Positions 53,301-59,330 are shown, numbered from the stretch's first letter. The stretch: DNA of 64,000 nucleotides from Acheta domesticus (GCA_031308135.1 JAHLJT010008756.1:135424949-135488948), one strand, 5' to 3'. Notes: generated by a model not told the origin, from the letters alone. Numbers and translations are program-made.

Positions 53301-56300
53301 GACTTTTGAAGTTATCTTTTGGGTCAAGAGTGGTCAAATTGAATCAAATTACTAGTAACAGTGGAAGTATCTTAATTTTGTTTTCAATCCCTCAAGTGTT
53401 CTTTAATTCTAAAGGAATATTTTATGCCTGTTTGTTCTACAGATACAGAATAATTACAGTTATTGCATGTGAAACAATAAATGCTATTTCTTTAAGTGGT
53501 AGGGACGATAAGGGAATTTGCCCTGGGGAATGAATATTGGAGGGAGTTTAAAGGTTTTTGTAAAATATAGAAATTTTGTTATTTTTAAAACATTGGCATA
53601 CGCGTTTAGATATTGGATGTATGTAGGGGATGCAAATAAATTTCTTAAGGGAAATTCTGAAGAAATACTTAATTCATAATAATTTTTACTTATTTTAGTC
53701 TTACATGTTTACTGATGGAAAGAGGACCAGTTCCATTATATGGTGGTGATGATTAGATTATTATTGAAACCTCATTATTGAAATAAATTTCTGACATAGA
53801 AACCTGAAATAGTTTGTTAAACCAAGAGAGAAAGACAGCATATTTATTATAGAAAATGTGATTGGAATGGTAAAGGATGATCATGTATGTGTGAGTAGGT
53901 TTTGTGAACATTTTAAAAAGTGTTGAGTATTTAATAGATATTGTTAAATCAAGAAAATTCAAAGAGTAGGTATGTTTAATTTCCATTGAGAATTTCAAGT
54001 TTGTTTGAAAATAATTTAGAAAATTTAATAACTGAGTAAATTGCCTAGATTATCCTAACCAAAGACATAAAATGTCACCGACATACCTACAATAATAAAT
54101 AAAGTTTTCAAGGAGAGGGTTCAAATGGTTAAATATGTTATTCTAAAAATGATTCATGAACATTTCAGCGAAGAGAAGGGAAATGTTTAGAGTTACTAAT
54201 CCTTCTGATTGTGAATAGAATGCATTTTTAAAAGTGAAAAAAGTTTGTGTAATACACAAGTAACGTTTCATAAGATCTATTTTTTCTAGGTAGAATGGAT
54301 TTGATTTCATAAATTAATTAATAAAAATGCCCGCGACTTCATGGGACGGAATTTAGTAAATAAATTGTTCATATCTATATAGACACATTTTGCACAAGGA
54401 GGAACATCAGTACCTTTAATTTTAGTAATGAGATCAATGGAATTTTTAAGTTTGAATCTAGGGTTAAAATGGGTGGTAGACCTAAAAGAGGAATAATATA
54501 TTTAAAAAAAGGGGGGGTAAAATACTGGAGTTGAAAAAACTAACAAGTGATGTAATTGGAAGATTTTCTTTATGTGTGATATGTAAACTAGAACACTGAG
54601 GGTTCAGAAGCTCTGGGGATTTCTTTTTGTGCTGTGTAATAAGTGAATTGGCTAGTGTTGTCCTGACCTTTTGGTGAAACGGATGAACTGGGGTTTTGTC
54701 AAGGCCAGGAGAATCACATTCATTTAAAATAGTATGCAATTTTTCAATGCAGTCATTTTTGGGTATTGTTACAATAGTCTTTATCAAATTTGTTAATAAT
54801 TAAGTTATTAAATGTCCCTTTTTAAATTAATTTACGAATAAGATTTTGTACATTATGTTGAGTTAGGTCTGTTGACCTCTAGAAAATTGACTTAAGGTAC
54901 TAATGTTTTAAAAAACATTAAAACTTGTATTGCTGTTGTTTCATTTTTTCTTAATTCATATTATGAAGTGTCACAAAATGTATGTTTCTACCATGAATGT
55001 TCAGTCTATTTAGTAAAGATCGTGTTCTTCAACAAATACTAACACTTTGTTCTTTGACCTTTTTATGAAATTTAATCATTTGATAAATGCATTACTTCTC
55101 TATTTTAATTAAAACATTCTACTTTTATTAATACATTAATTTCACAATTTTAGTCTACATGTGCATTTTTAGGTCCAAGTTTTTCCATGTAAATCCCAAC
55201 CCTGGTAATTACAAATAGCTTGTTTTACGACCTTTTCCATGAGGTAAGTGTTCACTTTTAAGTTATTAAATCTTACTTCTGACAGGTAATAAGTGATAAT
55301 TTGCGCGGCTTTTGCAGTGTAACGGTTAGCGTAACGGACTGTAATACAGAAGTTCGAGGGTTTAAACACGATAGGAGCGAGTGCTTCGTACGCCTACCTT
55401 CACAGAGAAAGTAAAGCCGGCTGTCCCATAACGTAGCTTTACAGCATGCAAAAGATCCTCAAATCCGAAAAAGACTGAGCTGAATTCAAATCGTCGTTTT
55501 CGTCGCCCAAATGATACCTTCTTTTTCCACTAGGTCAAGGGTTCCCAACCTTTTTCTTGTTTCGACCACTTTTAAAACAAGCTTGCTTCATCGCCTCTCT
55601 TCATTTTTTTCTCTAATATACAGGGTGTCCAGGTAGGAAACGTCGAAACTTCGAAAATAAGCTCTTAAGACAATTCTAAGCATATTTTGTCTATAAACTA
55701 CGTGGATATTCCGAATGGTTGAGCCGCAATAATAACGCAAACGTTGGTTTGGAAAAGTGATTTATAGGCAAAAATTTGCATTATAGAAGCATAGAAACAC
55801 TTTAGAAACATATAAGTTGTTTATTATTTACAAAGGAAATGAATATATTTGTTCAGAAAGAAAAATTAAGCAAGAAATAAAAAAGCAGCCAATTTAAACC
55901 ATTCGACTCCTTTTTTATTTCTCGCTTAATTTTTCTGTCTGAGCTAATATACTAATTTCCTTTGTAAATAATAAACAATTTACTTGTTTCTGAAGTGTTT
56001 CCACCCTTCCATAATGCAAAGTTTTGCCTAGAAATCATTTTTTCAAACCAACTTTTGAGTGCTTATTGCGGCCTGAACCATTCGGAATATCCACGTAGTT
56101 TATAAGACAAAATATGCTTAGAATTGTCTTAAGAGCTTATTTTCGAAATTTCGACGTTTCCTCCCCCTGACACCCTGTATAGCATACAAAATTATAATAC
56201 AAATAATTGCATAATTGACATTAAGATAAGAATTTGATTACTATGAACAAGGTTTGGAAATGGTTAGATTTTTAACAAGTTTTTGTGCTATCAGTTGTTG

Positions 56301-57757
56301 AACTTATAAATATTAACATGTTTTCAAAAATAAAATCACAGATCATGATGCACTTAAGTTTTATAAATGTGAATGACACGAAATTTGAGAGATGATTGAA
56401 TTAGTAATTTATTAATTAGTTGTTTCGTAGATTTATACAAGGAAAAATTATAAAATTGATAAATATTTTTGTAATCAAAGGGATCTTGATCTTTATTACA
56501 GCTATCAGTCTTCGGTGTATGTTGGGTTATCGGCCCCTTGATCAATATCGACCCTCCTTTAAAATGTCATCGCCCCCCGGGCAGTCAATACCGACCCCGC
56601 CCACTGCGCTAGTTAACAGAAGAAGTATAGCAACATTTTCGTGGCCAGAAGGAAGAGTAGGCCTAATGGCCTGGGTCTCTCTACGTAAAATAAGGCATCG
56701 ATGGATTGAATTTTAAAGAAAAAGAAAACAATATGCTGAGTGCCGATCCCGGTGGCCGAGATAGCTAAAGCAGTAATGTCGTAGCAATCTCGGACCGAAG
56801 GGTCGCGGGTTCGAGTCCCGCCTCGGGCATGGTTGTATGTGTTCGTCCTTTCACCCCCTATCATCACCATGTCATGTCACTTTCACACTTACCATAACGT
56901 TAACCCTTTGCACTCGTGGGGCATGTGTGACGTGCCACTCATGAATGCACTCTGCATTCGGAGGTCTCTGAGCACTGCGGGGTCCTACAAATCGTAAGGC
57001 ATGACTAAGGTGACAAAGGAAAAAATACGGCATAGCTCGAAGCCGATACTCGGCATTCCCCCATCCCAGATCGTTCTCAGATTATTGTCAACATTGTTTA
57101 AAAAGAGAACAGTAGCCAGGATCGATTCAACAATGAAAACTTTATTTTACATCCCAGAGAAATTCGTGGGCGTCTGTGACATGCCCTGCGAGTTAATGAA
57201 GGTAGTTTCCTATGGCATCTGAGGCATGCCCTACAAGTTGTGGGACATGACATACTCTTAGGAGATAGTAACCATTTTTCTCGTGGCATCTCTGACATGC
57301 CGTACGGCGTGTAGGACTCGTTTTAAGTTCTTTGAAGGTCCAATAATTTTTAGGCAGACACAATTATAACAAATTTTTATTAATCAATTTTTACCTATTG
57401 TTTAAATTGTTTAATAATTAATATTAAAAATAGTTTAATAAAACAAATTTTATAATTGTATCTGCCTAAAAATTATTGGACCTTCAAATAACTTAAAATC
57501 ATTTAAAAAAGGCAGTCTTTCAATAATTAAATTTGGCATTACTCTCTGTAGGACTCGTTGCGTACGAGTGCAAAGGGTTAAACCCAACACTGGTCGTTAA
57601 TGACCTTGGTGTTGATGCGACCTTATATAACAAAAAAACAATGTGCGGAGTGTGTGCTCACGTCGTCGGTGACGCGGCTGGCCTGGAATTGCAGCTCCTC
57701 CAGCTCCGTGCGCTGCACGCCCGCGCCCTCGGCGGGCGCCTCGCTGCGACTCGGCAT
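18559..57757 (-). CDS. Snap25: SNAP-25-type Qbc-SNARE, seven coding exons
   Basis: Synaptosome-associated protein of 25 kDa family: a membrane-anchored SNARE that gives two helices to the four-helix bundle with syntaxin and synaptobrevin, driving vesicle fusion at the plasma membrane, mainly in neurons. The joined exons are 57757-57662, 38546-38505, 29445-29397, 28013-27896, 24980-24855, 21256-21112 and 18621-18559. They total 639 nt, with phases fitting at every junction and GT/AG at every intron, and encode 212 residues. The first SNARE motif spans about 27-90, with its zero-layer Gln at 61 (LDDQ). The palmitoylated cysteine cluster has C92, C93, C96 and C100. After a charged linker, the second SNARE motif spans about 145-212, with Gln182 aligned to the zero layer. 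The C-terminus AHALLK resembles fly SNAP-25. A SNAP-24-like paralogue cannot be excluded. Confidence 0.95.
18785..18967 (+). pseudogene. C-terminal fragment of a LINE reverse transcriptase
   Basis: An open plus-strand frame of 60 codons ends at TAG 18965-18967. It carries the conserved tail of many arthropod LINE polymerases: a DHPWKIR segment, then [15 protein letters not shown], then NKLPAKAL. A likely upstream piece (GDTAWADIG) lies one frame away just before 18781, where a TAA also occurs, so the copy is broken. It is followed at once by TTA/TAG microsatellites, as expected for a LINE 3' end. It lies antisense in SNAP25 intron 6. Confidence 0.75.
18990..19060. repeat. TTA/TAG microsatellite
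   Basis: Runs of ATT, then of TAG, then ATT again, directly downstream of the LINE fragment. Probably its 3' tail, expanded. Confidence 0.9.
19988..20021. repeat. ATT microsatellite
   Basis: About eleven ATT units at the 3' side of the minus-strand R2-type LINE fragment. Another ATT run is at 20733-20770 on its other side. Confidence 0.9.
20124..20732 (-). pseudogene. C-terminal restriction-like endonuclease of an R2-type LINE, broken
   Basis: The minus-strand frame carries a zinc knuckle, CRICQEH followed by H and C (C-x2-C-x7-H-x4-C), then a KPDIVIRD...LLVDV segment. This fits the PD-x(12-14)-D pattern of the restriction-like endonuclease found at the C-terminus of R2, R4 and NeSL-type LINEs. 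The segment ends [10 protein letters not shown] single in-frame TAA at 20525-20523 interrupts an otherwise open frame. Upstream the frame runs into an ATT microsatellite (20733-20770), so the polymerase part is missing. The element kind is clear from these motifs; the clade is inferred. Confidence 0.75.
20733..20770. repeat. ATT microsatellite
   Basis: About twelve ATT units at the 5' (truncated) side of the R2-type LINE fragment. Together with the run at 19988-20021 it brackets that fragment. Confidence 0.9.
21112..21256 (-). CDS. Snap25: SNAP25 exon 6 (second SNARE motif)
   Basis: 145 nt. The acceptor is CATGCACAG and the donor AAAG|GTAGCT. It completes a split Lys codon (AA|G) and encodes 48 residues starting [14 protein letters not shown]. 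This is the core of the second SNARE helix, with [12 protein letters not shown] and the zero-layer Gln182. Next to that Gln the sequence reads EVLINRI; I recall more polar residues here (RQIDRI) in other animals, so this is a mild divergence. Confidence 0.95.
21298..21400. mobile_element. MITE-like repeat with GCTGCTCA end, copy 2 (partial)
   Basis: Begins AGAGCAGGGCTGCTCAAG, then carries GATCGGGCGCGATCGGCTC and CTAGCGTAGTGAAAG, words shared with the copies at 10.5 and 30.2 kb. The second inverted end is not seen, so it looks truncated. It starts about 40 nt upstream of exon 6. Confidence 0.45.
23473..24756 (+). mobile_element. hAT transposon, non-autonomous or decayed
   Basis: A 1284-bp element. 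Its 18-bp terminal inverted repeats start CAGTGGCGAAGCGT and match at 17 of 18 positions. It is flanked by a perfect 8-bp target duplication ATTATATG (23465-23472 and 24757-24764), the hallmark of hAT insertion. A plus-strand frame at about 24280-24504 resembles a worn hAT C-terminal dimerisation region (LKLINVIL...[13 protein letters not shown]). The GC-rich inner part at 23640-23830 is unassigned. It ends 98 nt from SNAP25 exon 5, on the donor side. Confidence 0.88.
24586..24632. repeat. AAT/ATT microsatellite
   Basis: AAT units change to ATT units within 47 bp, inside the hAT element. Confidence 0.85.
24855..24980 (-). CDS. Snap25: SNAP25 exon 5 (inter-helix linker)
   Basis: 126 nt. The acceptor is GTGCCCGCAG and the donor GGAAA|GTACGT. 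It encodes a Ser run, then [20 protein letters not shown] and GYIG: the acidic linker between the two SNARE helices, with the family's NQPQRVMD segment. The acceptor's pyrimidine tract is very short because a SINE tail ends 12 nt before the exon. A hAT element ends 98 nt past the donor. Confidence 0.95.
24993..25580 (-). mobile_element. tRNA-derived SINE family S1, copy with tail at the exon 5 acceptor
   Basis: The minus-strand head has an A-box-like TGGCTCAGGGCAG and a B-box-like GGTTCCACTCC separated by a tRNA-like distance. The body matches the copy at 50168-50718, including the GGGACTAA and CGCCCGGAATCACGA words, and ends in a tail of AATG/CAAT units at 24993-25012. The tail ends just 12 nt from SNAP25 exon 5. 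The 5' limit near 25580 is approximate. Confidence 0.8.
25646..26208. mobile_element. MITE with GCCGTCCATA ends
   Basis: The left end TTAGGGGCCGTCCATA and the right end TATGGACGAGCCCTTA are inverted relatives. Near the left end are GTAACGC words shared with the small copy at 10672-10822. The middle is AT-rich. No coding content. Confidence 0.65.
27896..28013 (-). CDS. Snap25: SNAP25 exon 4 (end of SNARE motif 1 and cysteine cluster)
   Basis: 118 nt. The acceptor is TTTTTTCCCACAG and the donor AACAA|GTGAGA. It starts with a split Glu codon and encodes [20 protein letters not shown], then the cluster [11 protein letters not shown]. The four cysteines (92, 93, 96, 100) are the palmitoylation sites that anchor the protein to membrane. 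Their spacing fits insect SNAP-25. Confidence 0.96.
28014..29396 (-). other. SNAP25 intron 3
   Basis: A 1383-nt intron, GTAAGT...ACAG. AT-rich; no repeat or exon recognised. Confidence 0.9.
29397..29445 (-). CDS. Snap25: SNAP25 exon 3 (SNARE motif 1, zero layer)
   Basis: 49 nt. The acceptor is TTCTGCTCAG and the donor GAGG|GTAAGT. It encodes [16 protein letters not shown]. Gln61 in LDDQ is the zero-layer residue of the first helix. Confidence 0.96.
30104..30315. mobile_element. MITE with CAGGGCTGCTCA ends, copy 3
   Basis: A 12-bp perfect inverted pair: CAGGGCTGCTCA at the left and TGAGCAGCCCTG at the right. Inside is GGAGCCGATCGCGCC, the inverse of a word in the copy at 21.3 kb. No 8-bp target duplication is evident. 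It explains the apparent frame at 29904-30317. Confidence 0.6.
30404..32004. repeat. Long inverted repeat pair with a 1.4-kb spacer
   Basis: Arms at about 30404-30513 and 31880-32004 are inverted copies. The best stretch reads CTTTTCCATCCAGATTTTTC in the left arm and its inverse in the right. TATCAGTGAGA marks the outer ends. The spacer is AT-rich and noncoding. It looks like a TIR element whose exact ends I could not fix. Confidence 0.65.
32671..33289. repeat. Tandem duplication, two units of about 310 bp
   Basis: Copy 1 (about 32671-32980) and copy 2 (about 32981-33289) are diverged direct repeats. Both hold ATTTTCTCCCTGTT near the start, ATTTAAATTTTGATAAAAT in the middle, and a TTTTACACCTTAC word near the end. 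The offset is 310 bp by the ATTTTCTCCC landmark. No coding content. Confidence 0.8.
34499..34800. mobile_element. Small insert with inverted arms and 14-bp target duplication, Penelope-like
   Basis: The insert is flanked by the direct repeat CACTCGTGGTATTA at 34485-34498 and 34801-34814. Its arms (34531-34611 and 34716-34800) are inverted copies sharing AGAAAGGTTCCATTCATTAT. Between them is CTGATGATGG followed 10 nt later by GAAACG, a hammerhead-like core of the type reported in Penelope-like element termini. Variable 12-18 bp target duplications also fit that class. No coding content; assignment is inference. Confidence 0.6.
34969..35142. promoter_or_regulatory. 174-bp imperfect palindrome centred on a CRE octamer
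   Basis: The arms 34969-35038 and 35074-35142 are inverted relatives sharing AACTTTGTC, CTGACAG, AATCAGCTGTT and GGGAGCTT. The centre holds GTGACGTCAC (35052-35061), a perfect palindromic CRE/ATF site, beside a second GTCAC. The palindrome leads straight into a GC-rich island. It may be a MITE or a real control element of intron 2. Confidence 0.5.
35080..35515. other. GC-rich island in SNAP25 intron 2
   Basis: About 430 bp of raised G+C with frequent CpG, GGGCGGGGC words and a GGGGGGCGGGGCC tract at 35348-35360. Frames open on the plus strand (34883-35368, 35088-35513) look compositional. On the minus (gene) strand no family-like exon was seen. An alternative promoter is possible but unproven. 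Confidence 0.4.
36363..36413. repeat. GA microsatellite
   Basis: Interrupted GAGA run of 51 bp on the plus strand. Confidence 0.9.
38276..38330. repeat. GA microsatellite downstream of SNAP25 exon 2
   Basis: An uninterrupted GA run of 55 bp on the plus strand. In the SNAP25 pre-mRNA it is (CU)n, starting 174 nt after the exon 2 donor. Confidence 0.95.
38505..38546 (-). CDS. Snap25: SNAP25 exon 2 (42-nt microexon)
   Basis: 42 nt, phase 0 on both sides. The acceptor is CTTGTTGCAG and the donor GAGGAG|GTGAGT. It encodes [14 protein letters not shown], the highly conserved start of the first SNARE helix. Because it is a multiple of three with phase 0, skipping would keep the frame but remove helix turns. 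It is flanked by a CA/GU-rich tract upstream and a CU run downstream. Confidence 0.96.
38595..38838. repeat. CA-rich microsatellite beside SNAP25 exon 2
   Basis: About 244 bp of interrupted CA repeats with CG and CCCA variants. In pre-mRNA this is a GU-rich tract ending about 48 nt upstream of the exon 2 acceptor. It creates open low-complexity frames on both strands. Confidence 0.95.
38863..38910. repeat. 17-bp stem hairpin near exon 2
   Basis: The arms GGGCTGTTCCAAGTAAG (38863-38879) and CTTACTTGGAGCAGCCC (38894-38910) pair at 16 of 17 positions around a 14-nt loop. It lies in intron 1, about 317 nt upstream of exon 2. Confidence 0.85.
39591..39757. mobile_element. Small foldback MITE, family B copy 2
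   Basis: Inverted arms carrying TTTGCCCCTGATTGGTAGGC at the left and an inverse GCCTGGAAGTCAGGGGCAAA at the right, around a short A-rich core. Matches the copy at 8706-8880. Confidence 0.6.
41825..44291. mobile_element. Foldback element, family A copy 2, split by a LINE
   Basis: Starts CAGGGTGTCCGGGGAGGAAA after TA and ends CGGACACACGG before TA, with the same palindromic arms as the copy at 9063. Its right arm is interrupted at 42304-44197 by a LINE fragment. Removing that insert and one copy of the 13-bp duplication restores the arm order seen in the other copies. Confidence 0.85.
42304..44197 (-). pseudogene. 5'-truncated LINE with broken reverse transcriptase
   Basis: An insert of 1894 bp flanked by the 13-bp duplication TATCCACGTAGTT (42291-42303 and 44198-44210). 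On the minus strand it carries part of the linker between endonuclease and polymerase, then polymerase motifs: [11 protein letters not shown], a [10 protein letters not shown] segment, [17 protein letters not shown], and FADDQIIL near 43000. It then continues through a C-terminal region with a GRPR segment. An in-frame TAA at 43246-43244, and frame breaks around 43500-43620, disable it. The catalytic Asp pair FADD is kept. The endonuclease domain is absent by truncation. The clade is uncertain. Confidence 0.85.
49010..49470 (-). pseudogene. Mariner-type transposase, C-terminal part
   Basis: A minus-strand frame with breaks reads [15 protein letters not shown], matching the usual FxHDGAPAHFSLD region with the Asp-Gly-Ala core altered, and then [20 protein letters not shown]. 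The latter is the conserved segment after the third catalytic residue in mariner-like DDE transposases. Stops interrupt it, for example after NGSNRR. The N-terminal part appears at 51150-51900 on the same strand, so the gene seems split by a later 1.7-kb insertion. Confidence 0.65.
50168..50718 (+). mobile_element. SINE family S1, copy in SNAP25 intron 1
   Basis: Plus strand. The B-box-like region CTAAGTTCGAGTTCCGAC follows CTGACCGGGAGGTCCTAGG. The body matches the minus-strand copy at 24993-25580, with the shared words GGAGGAGAATTC, GATCAACACCAGGCGAATGC and CCCGGCTGGGG, and it ends in a CAATCAATCAATC tail. Its A-box half is diverged. It lies between the two halves of the mariner transposase. 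Confidence 0.8.
51150..51900 (-). pseudogene. Mariner-type transposase, N-terminal and central part
   Basis: Minus-strand fragments include [30 protein letters not shown] and [18 protein letters not shown]. They match the FTDEAxFxRxG...HxWAxENP...FSINVWAGIVG block of mariner-like DDE transposases; the first catalytic Asp of that block is replaced by Glu here. Frames are broken by stops. Upstream pieces to 51900 are weaker. The C-terminal continuation is at 49010-49470. Confidence 0.6.
52200..52790 (+). pseudogene. C-terminal piece of a hAT-type transposase
   Basis: Plus-strand frames with several breaks. The best segment, at about 52650-52770, reads [20 protein letters not shown] followed by [10 protein letters not shown]. 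This matches the SVERSFSxYKxxLxxNRxxFxFENL block at the C-terminus of many hAT transposases. The upstream frame at 52206-52388 may be part of the same relic. No terminal repeats were found. Confidence 0.5.
53270..54880 (-). pseudogene. Penelope-like element: RT and GIY-YIG remnants
   Basis: The minus strand carries, in order: [11 protein letters not shown] (about 54750); [10 protein letters not shown]; a worn motif A, near [21 protein letters not shown] (54085-54074), where the YVDD box has lost its first Asp; LKFSMEI...[13 protein letters not shown]; and, near 53450-53510, [11 protein letters not shown]...EQTG, a decayed GIY-YIG endonuclease. The order RT then GIY-YIG is that of endonuclease-bearing Penelope-like elements. 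Several stops and frameshifts are present, so it is dead. Confidence 0.7.
55313..55540 (+). mobile_element. tRNA-derived SINE, second family
   Basis: An A-box-like TAACGGTTAGCG (55320-55331) and a diverged B box, GAGGGTTTAAACACG, lie about 30 nt apart, followed by a body with GTAAAGCCGGCTGTCCC and CAAATGATACC words. The tRNA-like head shows it is a SINE and not a tRNA gene. It sits about 80 nt from the foldback copy at 55621. Confidence 0.6.
55621..56177. mobile_element. Foldback element, family A copy 3
   Basis: 557 bp with uninterrupted inverted arms, flanked by TA on both sides. It starts CAGGGTGTCCAGGTAGGAAA and ends CACCCTG. It shares the ATATTCCGAATGGTT and CTCGCTTAATTTTTC landmarks with the other two copies. 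Confidence 0.87.
56904..57577. mobile_element. piggyBac-type MITE with TTAA duplication
   Basis: 674 bp, flanked by TTAA on both sides (56900-56903 and 57578-57581). The ends are inverted copies, CCCTTTGCACTCGT. TTAA targets and CCC-starting ends are the signature of piggyBac. Inside are diverged GGCATCTSTGACATGCC repeats and a 178-bp foldback (57321-57498). No transposase is present. Confidence 0.88.
57321..57498. repeat. Near-perfect palindrome inside the piggyBac MITE
   Basis: The arms (about 61 bp each) share GAAGGTCCAATAATTTTTAG and its inverse around an AT-rich centre near 57410. It may be a nested insertion or an internal part of the MITE. Confidence 0.85.
57662..57757 (-). CDS. Snap25: SNAP25 exon 1 (start codon)
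   Basis: 96 coding nt from ATG 57757-57755 to the donor GACGAC|GTGAGC. It encodes [15 protein letters not shown], then [17 protein letters not shown]; the TELEELQ block is the family's conserved N-terminal helix start. The ATG is preceded by a GCC run. A GTTGCAG at 57803-57797, with a CTAAC upstream, may be an acceptor, so a noncoding exon further upstream is likely. Confidence 0.93.
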
Positions 57758-57796
57758 GGCGGCGGCGGCGGCGGCGGCGGCTCAGCGCTCAGGGCT
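57758..57796 (-). promoter_or_regulatory. Presumed 5' UTR part of exon 1
   Basis: GCC-repeat leader directly before the SNAP25 ATG, ending at a possible acceptor (AG at 57798-57797). The GC-rich repeat could form structure in the leader. The start of transcription is not visible. Confidence 0.4.
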
Positions 57797-57925
57797 CTGC
57801 AACACACGGCAACACACGCGTTAGCGCCTCAACTCACAAGAGCAGAGCATCAGACGACCATGGAATGAAGGACATCAGTACATGTGTTAATTGCGAGGAC
57901 GATTAAAATAAACATCTCTGTCATG

Positions 57926-58463
57926 TTATACGAGCGAGTAAAGTAAACTTCACTATATTATATGAGCGAGTGAAGTAAACTTCACTATATTATTTGAGCG
58001 AGTCAACAAACTTTACTTTATTACACGAGCGAGTAAAGTAAACTTCACTATATTATACGAGCGAGTAAAGTAAACTTCACTATATTATTTGAGCGAGTCA
58101 ACAAACTTCACTTTATTATACAAGCGAGTAAAGTAAACTTCACTATATTATTTGAGCGAGTCAACAAACTTTACTTTATTACACGAGCGAGTAAAGTAAA
58201 CTTCACTATATTATATGAGCGAGTAAAGTAAACTTCACTATATTATTTGAGCGAGTCAACAAACTTCACTTTATTATACAAGCGAGTAAAGTAAACTTCA
58301 CTATATTATACGAGCGAGTTAAGTAAACTATATTATATGAGCGAATAGAATAAACTTCATTATTACGCGAGCGAGGAAAGTTAACTTTACTATATTATTT
58401 GAGCAAATAGAACACACTTCACTATATATATATATATACGAGCGAGAAAAATAAACTTCATAC
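57926..58463. repeat. Satellite of about 32-bp hairpin units
   Basis: About 17 units of 31-32 bp, of the kind TTATACGAGCGAGT followed by AAAGTAAACTTCACTATA. Two unit types alternate: A (AGTAAAGTAAACTTCAC) and B (GAGTCAACAAACTTYACTTTA), often in A-A-B order, giving a higher-order period of about 95 bp. Each A unit contains a dyad, GTGAAGT/ACTTCAC. The array decays at its right end. It lies about 170 bp upstream of SNAP25 exon 1. Confidence 0.93.
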
Positions 58464-58558
58464 GACTGTATTAATTCGCATTATATCTAGTTTCATACAG
58501 TACTTTTACTATGACTAATGATAGCTATTATAAGTTAAACTTTTACATTGAACGGTCG

Positions 58559-58597
58559 ATACTAATAGTTATTAACTATATTAATAACTATTAGTAT
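58559..58597. repeat. Perfect 16-bp inverted repeat
   Basis: ATACTAATAGTTATTA and its exact inverse around a 7-nt loop. A second partial dyad of the same words follows up to about 58630. Confidence 0.9.
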
Positions 58598-58639
58598 ATA
58601 ACTACATAGTTATTAATATAGTTATATAGGGCCTATTAA

Positions 58640-59330
58640 TAACGATTGGGGTGAATTCATATTATAGTCTATAATGCATTGCGGTACCACTGAGATTCTA
58701 ACAAGGCGGGAAGTTAATGGGCCTCAGTTGTTCGTAATTGAAATTCACGAAACATATTACAAAGAAGAAGAAGAAGAAACAAAACAAAAGTGAAGACAAC
58801 CATTTATAATAATGGTTACATCAAGAAAGCGGGATAGCTTATTGCACCCACCAAAAATACTATTACTCATAACGCTGAAAATTTCCCTCTTACTTTTGAA
58901 TAGCTGGAAAACATTTTTGAAAATTGTTTGGGCTCAACAACCCTATTGTAATAGCCAATGATTGCACTGTTGTAATCCAATCTACTATTAAAATGTTAAA
59001 TGAAATGTACACCTTACTGAATGAAATATCAATTAAACACATAATAAAATATTAATTAATAAACTAAAAGGAAATAACCAATTACCGGAAGAAACAAAAA
59101 CTTACATCTCTTAATAGAATCACATTTTTAATATATTTGATTAATATTTTTTAATGAAATGACGGCGGCATATTTGAAAGATTACAATTATGTGTAAACC
59201 ATCCATCTAAAAGCATTTCTATACAGGAGACCAACATTAAATCCAACAGTGTAGGTGATATAAAAGAAGGTACATGTTTTCATAATAACCGACTGTGTGC
59301 ACTGTAGTAGGAGTGATGCGACCTATATTA
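58640..59330. other. AT-rich spacer
   Basis: No exon or clear repeat ends were seen. A short GAA run is at 58766-58780. Confidence 0.5.

Larger units (their letters stand above)
56742..57643 (+). mobile_element. tRNA-derived SINE, third family, split by a piggyBac MITE
   Basis: The A box TGGCCGAGATAGC (56753-56765) and the B box GGGTTCGAGTCCC (56807-56819) lie within a perfect T-arm stem. The SINE body runs to 56903 and resumes after the piggyBac insert at 57578: AACCCAACACTGGTCGTTAA, then GATGCGACCTTATATAAC and an A-rich tail at 57629-57643. The tail ends about 18 nt from the SNAP25 exon 1 donor. It is antisense to the gene. Confidence 0.8.
38547..57661 (-). other. SNAP25 intron 1
   Basis: A 19115-nt intron, GTGAGC...GCAG. 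It is crowded with transposons: two foldback copies (one split by a LINE), mariner, SINE, hAT, Penelope-like and piggyBac pieces, listed separately. Stretches 40.0-41.8 kb and 44.3-48.9 kb are AT-rich with nothing recognised. No extra coding exon was found. Confidence 0.9.

Noticed and set aside
56745..56830. A functional tRNA gene
   Set aside because: The T-arm and both promoter boxes are good, but the acceptor stem does not pair properly and a SINE body follows.
56613..56870. Minus-strand 85-codon protein
   Set aside because: It is the reverse translation of the SINE tRNA-like head, a frequent false prediction.
57926..58463. CRISPR-like array
   Set aside because: Units are contiguous without unique spacers, and the host is an animal. 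It is a satellite.
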